Counted from the first letter of the stretch, positions 16,435 through 24,524 are shown. The stretch: DNA of 40,279 bases from Thermoplasmata archaeon (GCA_022749845.1 JAKIWX010000006.1:1-40279), one strand, 5' to 3'. Notes: generated by a model from the letters alone, not told the origin. Made by a program: numbers and translations.

Positions 16435-17367
16435 ATGGGAGGGACGGGGGCGGCTCCACCACCGTTGGTCTCGGGCGAGGGAAGCCCTCGCCTCGGTGGT
16501 GTCGACCTCGGGCTCATCGTACTGCTGGGCCTCATCTGGGGCTCGGCCTTCGTCGTCATCCGGGTGGGCCTCCTCGCCGGGGCCTCTCCGCTCGCGTTCG
16601 GATTCGGGCGGTTCGCGGGAGCGACCGTCGTCATGGCGCTCCTTGCGTTCCTCGCTCGCGAGCGTGCCCCCGACCGCCGGACGCTCCTCATCTCCGCGCT
16701 TGTCGGAGGCGCCTTTTTCATCGGAGGTTACGCGGCCTTCCTCTACCTCGGCGAGGTGGTGCTGTCGGGGGGCCTCTCCTCGGTGCTCGTCGGCACCCTG
16801 CCGCTATGGAGCGCTCTCTTCGGCTACGGGATCCTTCCGACCGAGCGCCTGGGCCGGAGCGGCACCTTGGGCGTCGGGGTCGGGTTCGTCGGCCTGACCG
16901 TCCTCTTCCTACCCGAGCTCGCTGCAGGAGCTTCGGGGTCGGTCCGGGCCGAGCTGCTCGTGATTGGGGCGGCCGTCGTCGGCGCTGGTGGCTCGGTCCT
17001 CCTGCGGCGCTGGGTACACACCCCGAGTGGGCGGTGGGGGCTAACGAGCGAGTTCGCCGCCGCTTCGGTCCTGCTCGGCGTGATTGCGGTCGCCGTGCCG
17101 GGGCAGGCCGCGCTTCCTCTCACCCCGGTCGTACTCGTTTCCCTCGCGTACCTGATCGCCCTACCGTCGATCGTCGGTTACACCATCTACTTCGGGCTGC
17201 TCCACAGAGTCGGGCCCTCGCGGGCGAACCTCGTTGCCTACGTGAACCCGCTCGCGGGACTCGCGATCGGCGCGTTGCTCCTCAGCGAATCGGTCTCCCT
17301 GGTCGAGGTCGCCGGGTTCCTCCTCATCGCCTCCGGCCTCTTCCTCGTCCAGCGGGACCACGGCTAG
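16435..17367 (+). CDS. EamA/DMT-superfamily transporter
   Basis: A 310-residue polytopic protein with ten hydrophobic helices in two EamA repeats. Repeat 1 starts LIVLLGLIWGSAFVVIRVGLLAGASPLAFGFGRF, the hallmark of the family; repeat 2 starts near ELLVIGAAVVGAGGSVLLRR. The GGLSSVLVGTLPLWSALFGYGILPTERLG segment is the conserved end of repeat 1. It likely exports metabolites or amino acids; the substrate is unknown. A purine-rich GGGGGGAAGG precedes the ATG by about 12 bases and a GATAAG element lies about 33 bases upstream. It is convergent with the ABC permease gene. Confidence 0.9.
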   Translation: MGGTGAAPPPLVSGEGSPRLGGVDLGLIVLLGLIWGSAFVVIRVGLLAGASPLAFGFGRFAGATVVMALLAFLARERAPDRRTLLISALVGGAFFIGGYAAFLYLGEVVLSGGLSSVLVGTLPLWSALFGYGILPTERLGRSGTLGVGVGFVGLTVLFLPELAAGASGSVRAELLVIGAAVVGAGGSVLLRRWVHTPSGRWGLTSEFAAASVLLGVIAVAVPGQAALPLTPVVLVSLAYLIALPSIVGYTIYFGLLHRVGPSRANLVAYVNPLAGLAIGALLLSESVSLVEVAGFLLIASGLFLVQRDHG

Positions 17368-17385
17368 GCAGCTCAGTCGAGGTGC

Positions 17386-18060
17386 TCACGCTTCGAGGCT
17401 GGGGAAGCGGTAGAGGCTCCAGGCGAACCCCACGAGCCCGACGGCGGCCAGGCCGACGGGAAAGAGGGCCGTCAAGCTACGCTCGAGCAGGAACCAACTG
17501 CCAACCCCCGCCGCGACGACTCCGGCGAGCACGCCCGCGACGAGCGACTGCGCGGCGCTCCGGGTCACGACCGCACCTGCGGCGGTGACGCCCCCGAGGA
17601 ATAGGAGCAACCCCGGGAGTCCGAGTGCGAGGTGGAGGGGGAGGACGATTGGGGCGGCGGCTCCCGTCGAAGGGGTGACGAGCAGACCCGAGAGGGTCCA
17701 GACGAGCACCGCCCCTACTCCGTAGGAGCCGAGTACCCCGGCCATCACCAGGGTGGTCCGGCCCGCCAGCTGCGCACGACGCCCTTGCGGGAGGGTGAAC
17801 GCGGTGAGATGAGCGCCCAGCGAGAGGTCCTCGCCGACGGCGAGCGCCACGAGGTCGAGCGCGAGAAGGCCGGCGAGGCCGGCCGTGATGAACAGGCCGA
17901 GCACCCTCGCCGTCTCCAGCGAGGGGATCCGAAGATACAGGTCGGCCACGGCGCTCCCGATCGGCGCCGCGACAATCGGCAGCACCAGGAGCCAGAGCCG
18001 TCGGGAGCGCCGAAGCCGAGTCAGCTCCCACTCGGCGTTCAGCAGGAGCGCCCCGCTCAC
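17386..18060 (-). CDS. ABC exporter permease subunit
   Basis: A 224-residue membrane protein with about six helices, starting LLLNAEWELTRLRRSRRLWLLVLPIVAAPIGSAVA, the typical N-terminal helix of ABC-2 permeases. GEDLSLGAHLTAFTLPQGRRAQLAGRTTLVMAG is the coupling segment before helix 3. It is small for the family and the sequence is poorly conserved, so the call leans on context: its ATG overlaps the stop of an ABC ATPase (ATGA, 18057-18060). Substrate unknown. Confidence 0.8.
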   Translation of the reverse strand: MSGALLLNAEWELTRLRRSRRLWLLVLPIVAAPIGSAVADLYLRIPSLETARVLGLFITAGLAGLLALDLVALAVGEDLSLGAHLTAFTLPQGRRAQLAGRTTLVMAGVLGSYGVGAVLVWTLSGLLVTPSTGAAAPIVLPLHLALGLPGLLLFLGGVTAAGAVVTRSAAQSLVAGVLAGVVAAGVGSWFLLERSLTALFPVGLAAVGLVGFAWSLYRFPSLEA

Positions 18061-19004
18061 GCCTCATCCTCCCGTCCCACCGTCGCAAGGTAGCGCCGGG
18101 CGAGATCCCCCTCGACCGCGGAGGCGCTGAGCAGCGGCAGACGTTGACCGACGACCTGGGCGAGGAGCGTCGCCTGCTCCGCGTCCTCCCCCTCGAACGA
18201 GACGGTGAGCTCCGTCTCCGAATCGGCGACCACACGGGCCGTGGGAGGCAGCGCCTCCACGAGTCTGGAAACGGAGACGGGGCTTCGGAATCGCAGCCGA
18301 AGCGAGCGCAGCCGTGTCCCCTTTGCATCCCGGGGCGCGCGATCGACCGGCTCGTCTCCGACGAGTTGTCCGCCGCGGAGGAACAGGACGCGGTCGCACA
18401 CCTCCTCGACATCCTCGAGCAGGTGCGTGGAGAGGAGGAGCGTGCGGCCTTCCCGTCGCAGCCCGCGCAGCAGCGCGCGGAGGTCCGCCCGCGCTGCGGG
18501 GTCGAGTCCGAGCGTCGGCTCGTCGAGGAGGAGGAGCTCAGGATCGCCGAGCAGCGCGACCGCGAGGAGGAGCCGACGCGCGAGCCCCGTCGACAGGGAA
18601 CCCACGGGACGATCTAGATGGCGCGCGAACCCGGTCTGCATCGCGGCGACCTCGACCGTGCTCTGCTCCGTCGAACGCGCGAGACCCTTGGCCCGGGAAG
18701 CGTAATCGAGTAGATCCCTACCGGTGAGGTAGGGCACGAGTCCGGGAGTCCCCACCAGGACGCCGACCCGCTCGAGCCCCGAGCCGCTCGCGGGGTCAGG
18801 AGCGCGGCCCAGGAGCCGGACCGTGCCGGAGTCCGGGAGGGTAAGTCCCGCGAGCAGTTTCAGGGTCGTGGTCTTCCCTGCGCCGTTCGGACCGAGGTAA
18901 CCGACCGCCTCGCCCGGACGGAGCCGAAAGCTGACCTCCCTGAGAGCCGGACGCTCACCGTAGCTCTTCGAGACATGTTCGAGCTCGACTGCCGCGGTGC
19001 TCAC
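18057..19004 (-). CDS. ABC transporter ATP-binding protein
   Basis: A 315-residue ATPase: Walker A GPNGAGKTTT (38-47), signature LSTGLARRL (LSTGL, 137-141, in place of LSGGQ), Walker B LLLLDEPT (157-164), switch His in STHLLEDVEEVCDRV, and a C-terminal domain of about 100 residues. The altered signature is still compatible with activity and is common in NatA/CcmA-type exporters. Start: the GTG at 19004 is 26-30 bases from a TATA-like block at 19026-19038, a better leaderless fit than the GTG at 19016, which is four codons longer. It heads a two-gene operon with the permease. Confidence 0.92.
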   Translation of the reverse strand: MSTAAVELEHVSKSYGERPALREVSFRLRPGEAVGYLGPNGAGKTTTLKLLAGLTLPDSGTVRLLGRAPDPASGSGLERVGVLVGTPGLVPYLTGRDLLDYASRAKGLARSTEQSTVEVAAMQTGFARHLDRPVGSLSTGLARRLLLAVALLGDPELLLLDEPTLGLDPAARADLRALLRGLRREGRTLLLSTHLLEDVEEVCDRVLFLRGGQLVGDEPVDRAPRDAKGTRLRSLRLRFRSPVSVSRLVEALPPTARVVADSETELTVSFEGEDAEQATLLAQVVGQRLPLLSASAVEGDLARRYLATVGREDEA

Positions 19005-19025
19005 GCGCTCAGGCACGCGCGAAGT

Positions 19026-19038
19026 CGAATATCATACT
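19026..19038. promoter_or_regulatory. Shared divergent TATA region
   Basis: GAATATCATACTC is the only AT-rich block between the divergent ABC ATPase and SRPBCC genes. Read leftwards it is 26-30 bases from the GTG at 19004; read rightwards it is about 27-29 bases from the GTG at 19059. One short region may therefore drive both transcripts. Confidence 0.5.
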
Positions 19039-19058
19039 CGTGATGGGCAGGCAGCCTC

Positions 19059-19646
19059 GTGCTGCACGATCGCCGCCGTAGGAGGGGGGAGGCGCCGTGT
19101 CCCGACCGAAACGAAGTTGGCCCGTCATCGCGTCAGCTGCCGGGGCTCCCTGGGGCGGAGAAGGTACCTTTGACGATTCGCAGGTCGTTTCGCTTCCGCA
19201 AGCTCATCCGTGCCCCTTTGCCGTTCGTGTACCGGTGGTGTACAGATTTCCGCACGGACGACCACCGGCTCACGGACTCGATCTACCACTACCGTGCGGA
19301 GGTCGTGCGACTCGGTCCCCGGCGGCTGCTGAGGATCATCACCCTCCCAGGAGAGGAGTTCGCCTCGGGCACCGAGGTCGAGCTGATCCGGCTCGGGCCA
19401 CCGGACCGCTGGCGGCTAGACCTCGTGAGCGCCGCGCTCGACGAGACCGGTTCCTATCGGCTTCGTCGGCTGGGACCGCGCCGCACTCGGATCGAGATGC
19501 GATTCGAGAAGCAGTGGAGGCTCCGACGTGTCCCGGGCGAGCGCCAGTACGGGACACTCTTCCGCCGGGTCTGGGACCTCTACGCGGTCACGATCGAGCG
19601 TGCGTATGCCGGCACCCAACGGGCAGCCTTCCGTCGGAGGAAGTAA
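19059..19646 (+). CDS. SRPBCC (START/polyketide cyclase-like) protein
   Basis: Up to 195 residues. The recognisable domain begins at about residue 38 (IRRSFRFRKLIRAPLPFVYRWCTDF) and is the first strand and helix of the helix-grip fold. LLRIITLPGEEFASGTEVELIRLGPPDRWRLDLV and TRIEMRFEKQW are the antiparallel strands of the ligand cavity. Such proteins bind or modify hydrophobic ligands; no catalytic residues can be assigned. Start uncertain: the GTG at 19059 fits the upstream TATA for leaderless initiation, while a TTG at 19170 would start right at the domain and drop a basic, poorly protein-like N-terminus. Confidence 0.7.
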   Translation: MLHDRRRRRGEAPCPDRNEVGPSSRQLPGLPGAEKVPLTIRRSFRFRKLIRAPLPFVYRWCTDFRTDDHRLTDSIYHYRAEVVRLGPRRLLRIITLPGEEFASGTEVELIRLGPPDRWRLDLVSAALDETGSYRLRRLGPRRTRIEMRFEKQWRLRRVPGERQYGTLFRRVWDLYAVTIERAYAGTQRAAFRRRK

Positions 19647-19960
19647 GGGGAGTATCCTCCGCGAACTCCGTGCCTGGCCCGGGGCCGTGGGGTCGAAGTC
19701 TACCAGCTACGAAGAGCCTGGGCCGCTTGCTTCCTCGCAGCCTTGGTCTGGTGCCCCGGACCCGTTCGGGTGTAGGAGGTGCACGCGCACGCTCGACACT
19801 TTCCGTCCTCTCCGTGCAGGCGCCGCTGGTGCAGGCAGCCGGGGGTCTCGCATTCCGTCGTCACTTTGATCGGAGGTACGCCGGCCGCTTCTCATATAGA
19901 ACCGGGTGGGCGCGAACTTCACGGGCCCTCGCCCGGTGCGATGAGTCCAACCGGCTACCG
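19647..19960. other. 314-base intergenic stretch
   Basis: No gene supported on either strand. It holds a TATA-like CATATAG near 19890-19896 with only a roughly 20-codon open frame beyond it on the plus strand, and a weak CGGAGG...CCTCCG inverted repeat (19635-19661) straddling the SRPBCC stop that could be a 3' end signal. Confidence 0.35.
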
Positions 19961-20602
19961 CTACGTAAGAACCGAAAGCGACTGGCCCGAATGTATCTCG
20001 TAGACCAAGAGAGAGTCTCCGCGCACCGAGGTCGTGCCCACGTTGAGTACGAACGTCTGGGTGCTGAGAATGTCGATGGGGAGAGTGGCGCCCCCGCTCG
20101 CGACCCACCCGGAAGGTTCGGTGTACGTCGCGAGCAACTGACCGGCGGTGTTCAACAGCGTGACGTTCGCGAACGAGAGATTGGTCGTGGGAGTGACGGG
20201 CGCCTGGACCCGGAAATTCACATCCGCAGTTGTGGCGTAGCCGCTCGCTCCGACTAGTCGCCCGCTTAAGGCGAGCCCACCGGACATGCCCACGAGCTGG
20301 AAGGTGTAGCAGTACTCGGTCCCCCCTGGTCCCGGTGCGGCGCACCCCCCCAGGCCGTTCCGAGTTCCGTACGTGTTGGCTGGTGTGATGCCTCCAGGGA
20401 CGAGCCACGGCGGTCGGCTCTCCCCAGCAGATCCCGGTGGAGTTGCGACGTGCCATGCGTAGATAGTCACGCCTGAAGCTACCACGATGGTGGAGAAGGC
20501 GAGGGCGACCGCAGTCCAGAATCGACGGCGGTCCCCGGAAACGCTGTCCCCACCCTCGGATCCGGCTGGAGGGATATTCCCGCCGAGAGAAGAGCGGCTC
20601 AT
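19961..20602 (-). CDS. Membrane-anchored extracytoplasmic protein, unknown
   Basis: A 213-residue protein. A short cytosolic N-terminus (to about residue 27) is followed by a single hydrophobic anchor (FWTAVALAFSTIVVASGVTIYAW, about 28-50) and an exterior domain rich in Ser/Thr/Gly and beta strands, with N-glycosylation sequons (NLS, NVT). Two cysteines (GGCAAP, EYCYTF) may form a disulfide. The N-in/C-out layout resembles archaeal type IV pilin-like or DUF-type surface proteins, but no class III signal cleavage site is clear. It begins 16 bases after the VOC gene stop, so they are likely co-transcribed. Confidence 0.7.
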   Translation of the reverse strand: MSRSSLGGNIPPAGSEGGDSVSGDRRRFWTAVALAFSTIVVASGVTIYAWHVATPPGSAGESRPPWLVPGGITPANTYGTRNGLGGCAAPGPGGTEYCYTFQLVGMSGGLALSGRLVGASGYATTADVNFRVQAPVTPTTNLSFANVTLLNTAGQLLATYTEPSGWVASGGATLPIDILSTQTFVLNVGTTSVRGDSLLVYEIHSGQSLSVLT

Positions 20603-20618
20603 CCCCGGCCGGAACGAC

Positions 20619-21029
20619 TCATGCGAACTCGCCCTTGGGGCGGAGGAACTTCACAACGTACCCGTCGGGATCGTTGATCGTGAACGCGGTGCCGTAGGGC
20701 CACTCCCGCAGCCGGGATTCAATGTCGGCCTTCGCCCGCTTAGCCCGGGCGTACACCTTCTCGACCGGACGCAGCTCGACGTTCACGATCACGCCCGCGC
20801 CCAACGGCGTGCTCACCCACTTCTGGTAGCTGCGATACTCCCCGCCGCTGTTTCCGGGAGTGATCCGCCCGAGAGCAATCACCGCTTCACCCAGGCCAAC
20901 GCCCGCGTAGGCGAGCTTCCCGTCCTCCCCCTTCCACTGCCAGCGGGCGGTGAATCCGAGCGAACGGTAGAACGCGAGCGAACGCTCGACATTCTTCACA
21001 TTGAACATGACGCTGATCTCTGCCTTCAT
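20619..21029 (-). CDS. VOC/glyoxalase-fold protein
   Basis: A 136-residue single VOC module set made of two beta-alpha-beta-beta-beta units. The first is EISVMFNVKNVERSLAFYRSLGF, with WQWKGEDGKLAYAGVGLGEAVIALG as its sheet. The second is VIVNVELRPVEKVYARAKRAKADIES with FTINDPDGYVVKFLRP, where the DPDGY motif and following region usually supply a metal-ligand or active-site Glu. That terminal Glu is replaced here (VVKFLRP), so metal catalysis is doubtful. It could be a binding or resistance protein. The ATG at 21029 is favoured; an in-frame start 11 codons upstream is weaker. Confidence 0.85.
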   Translation of the reverse strand: MKAEISVMFNVKNVERSLAFYRSLGFTARWQWKGEDGKLAYAGVGLGEAVIALGRITPGNSGGEYRSYQKWVSTPLGAGVIVNVELRPVEKVYARAKRAKADIESRLREWPYGTAFTINDPDGYVVKFLRPKGEFA

Positions 21030-21110
21030 GCGTGGACCTTCAACGACCAAGCGATGAAGCAAGATAGGCTGGCCCTAACCTCCGCAGCCTCCGACGCGAC
21101 TCCGAGCCGG

Positions 21111-21659
21111 CTACTTCGGTCGACGAGCGACGTGCTGCGAGAGCGCCCTGCGCGTATCGATCCAGGTCATCGGTGGGGGCTCCACGTCCTTCTGCCAGAG
21201 CGCGCCGATGATCTCCCCTAGGTGGTGCGCTTCCTCGAGCGACACCTGGAGAAGGGCATCCCGCACGGTGTAGTTTCCAGGCATCCAGAACGCTTTCACT
21301 TTCCGGCCGAGCTCGCGTGAACCCAGCGGGCGGAGAGTTTCCTCAACCCCCTCCCAGACTCGGCGGGAGTACGCGTCGAACCCCTTCCACTCCTTCGGAT
21401 GACGCGAGGAGTCCTCGAAGAGCGCCTCGAGCTCCCGATCCGAGTTCCGTCCTCGGACGATGTAGACGAGCCAGACCTCCTGGACGTTGAGGATGTGCAC
21501 GAGGGTGTCGAAGAGCGATTCGTGCCCGATCCCCCGGCGGCGGAACGCCTCCTTGCGAGGAAGCCTCCGCACCCGGCGAGCGAACCGCTCGAACACGGCG
21601 CGGTTGTACTCGGCGAAAGAGATCGCATCCCCTGCGGGGAACTGGAGCTGGCGCGCCAT
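21111..21659 (-). CDS. DinB/YfiT-like putative metalloprotein
   Basis: A 182-residue four-helix-bundle protein. LFDTLVHILNVQEVWLVYIVRG near residues 50-70 (His55) and LLQVSLEEAHHLGEIIGALW near 137-155 (His145/146, Glu149) are the DinB-fold metal-binding helices. Members include thiol-dependent transferases (bacillithiol or mycothiol S-transferases) and many of unknown role. Start: the ATG at 21659 is 26 bases from a CTTAG element at 21683-21687, which fits leaderless transcription; the ATG at 21671 is only 14 bases from it. Confidence 0.82.
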   Translation of the reverse strand: MARQLQFPAGDAISFAEYNRAVFERFARRVRRLPRKEAFRRRGIGHESLFDTLVHILNVQEVWLVYIVRGRNSDRELEALFEDSSRHPKEWKGFDAYSRRVWEGVEETLRPLGSRELGRKVKAFWMPGNYTVRDALLQVSLEEAHHLGEIIGALWQKDVEPPPMTWIDTRRALSQHVARRPK

Positions 21660-21682
21660 GCGGCGGAGCATCGGCAGCGAAG

Positions 21683-21687
21683 CTTAG
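21683..21687 (-). promoter_or_regulatory. TATA-like element of the DinB-fold gene
   Basis: CTAAG in coding direction (within GGCTAAGCTT), centred 26 bases upstream of the ATG at 21659. It decides the start choice against the ATG at 21671. Confidence 0.4.
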
Positions 21688-21723
21688 CCTCTCGGCCCAC
21701 GGTTGCTCGTAAGGAATTGGTCA

Positions 21724-21764
21724 CGGTGGGCCCGCCCCGGTCGCGACCGGTGAGGGGCCCACCG
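21724..21764 (-). terminator. Long GC stem-loop after the VOC gene
   Basis: A 10-bp outer stem (CGGTGGGCCC at 21724-21733 with GGGCCCACCG at 21755-21764) encloses a perfect inner palindrome CCGGTCGCGACCGG (21737-21750). It lies 14 bases downstream of the VOC stop in the minus direction and upstream of the DinB-fold promoter, so it separates two transcripts. Confidence 0.55.
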
Positions 21765-21777
21765 CGTGGTCTCTCGC

Positions 21778-22167
21778 CTACTGCTTTCCCATCTGGTAGA
21801 GGCCGATGGTGTTCCCTTCGCTGTCCTTGAAGTAGCCGGTGAACCCCATCGTGCCGTCCCCGATCGGCGTCTTCTTCGCCGTGACCTTCCCGCCGTTCTT
21901 CTCGATGACCTTCTCGGCGGCCGTGATGTCGTCGACGAGGATCGTCACGACCGGGTGCTCGAGCGGTGTCCCCCGCTTGCCGATGCCCCCGCCGATGTAG
22001 CCGGGTGCCTTCGGCATCCCGTTCTCGTCGGCCGGCCCGGTACTCACCATCGTGTAGTCCATGCCGGGCATCTCGTTCATCTTCCAACCGAAGACCGTGG
22101 AGTAGAACTTGCGCGCGCGTTCGGGTTTGTCCGCCGGTATCTCAAAATGGCCCACTTCTCCGCTCAT
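21778..22167 (-). CDS. VOC/glyoxalase-family protein
   Basis: A 129-residue VOC protein. EVGHFEIPADKPERARKFYSTVFGWKM is a near-perfect match to the group annotated as 'VOC family, predicted enzyme related to lactoylglutathione lyase'. The second half has EHPVVTILVDDITAAEKVIEKNGGKV and the end FTGYFKDSEGNTIGLYQ. The ligand positions His7 and Glu9 in GHFEIP are visible. Start at the ATG 22167: the upstream in-frame extension is low-complexity. A TTTTAAGG element lies about 33 bases upstream. The substrate is unknown. Confidence 0.92.
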   Translation of the reverse strand: MSGEVGHFEIPADKPERARKFYSTVFGWKMNEMPGMDYTMVSTGPADENGMPKAPGYIGGGIGKRGTPLEHPVVTILVDDITAAEKVIEKNGGKVTAKKTPIGDGTMGFTGYFKDSEGNTIGLYQMGKQ

Positions 22168-22271
22168 GGCTGCTCGGGCGAGGGGACGATTTCGGGCCTT
22201 AAAACTGGTGGGTGGGGCGATGAAACACCCCCCTCGGGCGAGGAGCGGTTTCGGTTCAGAAAAGTCCCGAA

Positions 22272-22300
22272 GCCGGCCCCCTCGGTCGGAGGGGACCGGC
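22272..22300 (-). terminator. Terminator-like hairpin after the surface protein gene
   Basis: GCCGG (22272-22276) pairs with CCGGC (22296-22300), then after one mismatch CCCCTC (22278-22283) pairs with GAGGGG (22289-22294) around a 5-base loop. On the minus strand it follows the stop of the large surface protein by about 12 bases and is followed by a T-rich CTTTTCT, as in an intrinsic terminator. Confidence 0.6.
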
Positions 22301-22312
22301 TCCTGGAAGGGG

Positions 22313-23836
22313 TTACTGGCTGGGGCCCGGACCCGTCGGGGGCGGCGGGGTCGGATAGCCCGGCGCGGGCGGGTAGCCCGGTGGCACCTGGCCAGGGTAG
22401 GCTCCAGGGGGCGGGGCGCCTTGCGCACCACCGTAGGGGGGCGGCGGGGAACGGCGGCGCCGGCGCATCACGACAAGGGCCGCGAGGAGTCCAGCGAGCA
22501 CGACGACGACGGCCACCGCGACAATGACGAGGGTGAGGCTGGAGCTCTTCGAGCTCGAGCTCGCCGGGGTGGTGATCGCCTTGTACTGGTTCTCGGCGAC
22601 GCTCACGGGCTCTGGTCCCGCCTTGAGCGCGAGGGAGTGCGAACCCGGAGTCGTCCCAGGGAGGGAGAGGGTCGAGCTACCCGAGGCGCTCGTTCCGATG
22701 ATGCCCCCGTGCTGCTGGTAGTAGGCGGACTCACCCGTGGTCACTCCGGTGAGACCCGCGCTGGGCAGGGCGCCCGCGGCGGGCCGGACGGAGCCGGCCA
22801 GGATGCCGAGGTAGCCGCCGAGGCCCGAGTAGAGGACGCTCGGCACCATGACCCAGCCGTCCGACGCCGCGAAGCCGCCGGCGCCGAAGTCGAGGGAGAC
22901 CAGCTGCGAGGTCGAGGAGGTCGCGGGGTTCGTGTAGTTGTCCCAGAGGGTGTAGGAGCCGAGGTCGGTGCCGTTCACCGAGAGGTTCCCCGAGGGGGCG
23001 ACGTGCCCGCTCAGCCACTGGCCCGTGGTCCCGGAGCGGCCACCGGCGCTGTAGGTGAAGGTGTAGCCGCTGTGGAAGCCGCCGGTCGCCGAGTAGGGCG
23101 CGGAGGCGGTCCACGTGTCCCCTGGCATCGGGTTCAAGGGGATGAGCCCCAAGGGGGTGGGGAAGTTCACTGTCGAGCTCTCGTTCCCGCCGAAGACGAA
23201 GCTCGCGCTCCCGGTCGCGAGGGAGGCGTTGGTCGAGATGCCCGACACGCTGTAGTCGCCGCTGAAGTTGAACGACTCGCTCGAGGCGGCGTTCATGACC
23301 GCCCACGCGGGGACGTTGCTCCCGACGAAGGTCCCCGACGGAGTGAGGTTCACGGTGCCGGTCGTGAGGTTGGTGAAGCCGGCCGCGGTCTCAAGCCCGT
23401 TCAGGTGGAGGCTAAGGGAGACCTGGTGGCAGCTCCCGGTCCCGTTGGTGTCGAGGCAGCCGGAGATCGAGGCATCGGCGGACGCGTTGAGCGCCGCCTG
23501 CCCCTCGACCATCGTCTGCGTGGAAGAGACGTTCGTCTGGGTGTAGATGACGACCCATCCGATGTAGTAGTGGAAGTTCAGGCTGAGCGTCTGGCCGTTC
23601 GTCAGGTTCGCGCCGAGGCAGCCGTTGTTGGTGCAGGTGTACGCGGCCGACGCGTTCCCTCCGAACGCCCACTGCTGGGTAGCCCCGTTCGCAGGGTGGA
23701 TGGGGGCGTTCGCGGGCGAAATCGCAGCAGGGTGGCCGAAGACGGCGCCCGAAAGCGCCATCGTGAGGGCCATGCAAAGCGCAAGGCCCAGGCTCGTTCC
23801 CTTGACTAGGCGTTTTAACTTCGACAACGTCGTCAC
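22313..23836 (-). CDS. Secreted, membrane-anchored surface protein with proline-rich cytosolic tail
   Basis: A 507-residue protein. A Sec signal peptide (VKGTSLGLALCMALTMALSGAVFG, about residues 12-35) precedes a ~390-residue exterior part rich in Ser/Thr/Gly/Asn with many N-x-S/T sequons and four cysteines (YTCTNNGC, ISGCLDTNGTGSC). Then come a Ser-rich stalk, a C-terminal membrane helix (LTLVIVAVAVVVVLAGLLAALVVM), a basic stop-transfer RRRRR, and a cytosolic tail of about 50 residues made of Pro/Gly/Tyr repeats (PPGYPPAPGYPTPPPP). No known domain was recognised; the ectodomain is probably glycosylated and beta-rich. The GTG at 23836 is chosen because it puts the signal peptide at the right distance. 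Confidence 0.78.
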   Translation of the reverse strand: MTTLSKLKRLVKGTSLGLALCMALTMALSGAVFGHPAAISPANAPIHPANGATQQWAFGGNASAAYTCTNNGCLGANLTNGQTLSLNFHYYIGWVVIYTQTNVSSTQTMVEGQAALNASADASISGCLDTNGTGSCHQVSLSLHLNGLETAAGFTNLTTGTVNLTPSGTFVGSNVPAWAVMNAASSESFNFSGDYSVSGISTNASLATGSASFVFGGNESSTVNFPTPLGLIPLNPMPGDTWTASAPYSATGGFHSGYTFTYSAGGRSGTTGQWLSGHVAPSGNLSVNGTDLGSYTLWDNYTNPATSSTSQLVSLDFGAGGFAASDGWVMVPSVLYSGLGGYLGILAGSVRPAAGALPSAGLTGVTTGESAYYQQHGGIIGTSASGSSTLSLPGTTPGSHSLALKAGPEPVSVAENQYKAITTPASSSSKSSSLTLVIVAVAVVVVLAGLLAALVVMRRRRRSPPPPYGGAQGAPPPGAYPGQVPPGYPPAPGYPTPPPPTGPGPSQ

Positions 23837-24050
23837 GGCTGTATCTCCGCAAAAGGCAGGCCGGGGTGGGCCCAAATAGGTTCCCCCTCAGCGTGGGGGC
23901 TGGTTTTCCCGCCCGGACCGCGTCGTACAGCCCCGGACGAACGGCAGGGCTCTCAAGTAGTGGGGTTCCCGGGGTGCCGACACTCCGAAGAGGAATCCCA
24001 GGAGGATGACGACGAGAGGTCGACGGCCCCACCTGAAGTATCGTGCCGCG

Positions 24051-24056
24051 CTATAG
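24051..24056 (+). promoter_or_regulatory. TATA box of the third VOC gene
   Basis: CTATAG, centred 24-25 bases before the ATG at 24078. It favours this ATG over upstream in-frame TTG and GTG codons and predicts a leaderless mRNA. Confidence 0.55.
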
Positions 24057-24077
24057 TTGGGGACGGCCCGGTTAGTG

Positions 24078-24524
24078 ATGGCGAGTCGGGCGGGTTCTCA
24101 TCGGCCGCTCGCGAACCCCACGCCGAAGGTGGGGAAGCTCGACGAGGTCCACGTACCCGTCCTTGATCTGGCACGCATGCGGGAGTACTACGAGGTACAG
24201 CTCGGGTTCCGGGCGGCGTTCTCGCACGAGGGCCGGATGGTCGCGTTCGATACAGGCGGCGCCATGCTCGTCCTCGACGCCACCAAGCCCCGGACGGGAC
24301 CCGCGTACCTGGGATTCCAGGTGAAGGGGACCACCGAGCTCATCCAACGCCTCGCCGCCGGAGGGACCCCGGTGGTAACCCCTACGTCGAAGCAGCACTG
24401 GGGAGAGCTACTCACCATCGTGGAGGACCCCGAAGGAAACCTGCTCGCCTTCGAAGAGGGTGCCGGATCGAGTGGGCACCATCACGGGTCCCATCGCTCT
24501 CGGGTTCGGGCCGTGGGCGAGTAG
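24078..24524 (+). CDS. VOC/glyoxalase-fold protein
   Basis: A 148-residue VOC protein: VGKLDEVHVPVLDLARMREYYEVQLGFRA is the first beta-alpha unit, GRMVAFDTGGAMLVLD its sheet, and YLGFQVKGTTELIQRLAAGGTPVV with LLTIVEDPEGNLLAFEE the second unit. The residue set H/E at the usual metal positions (VHVPV, LAFEE) is present, so a metal site is possible. The tail (GSSGHHHGSHRSRVRAVGE) is His-rich and outside the fold. The function is unknown; relatives include bleomycin-resistance and dioxygenase-like proteins. Confidence 0.85.
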   Translation: MASRAGSHRPLANPTPKVGKLDEVHVPVLDLARMREYYEVQLGFRAAFSHEGRMVAFDTGGAMLVLDATKPRTGPAYLGFQVKGTTELIQRLAAGGTPVVTPTSKQHWGELLTIVEDPEGNLLAFEEGAGSSGHHHGSHRSRVRAVGE

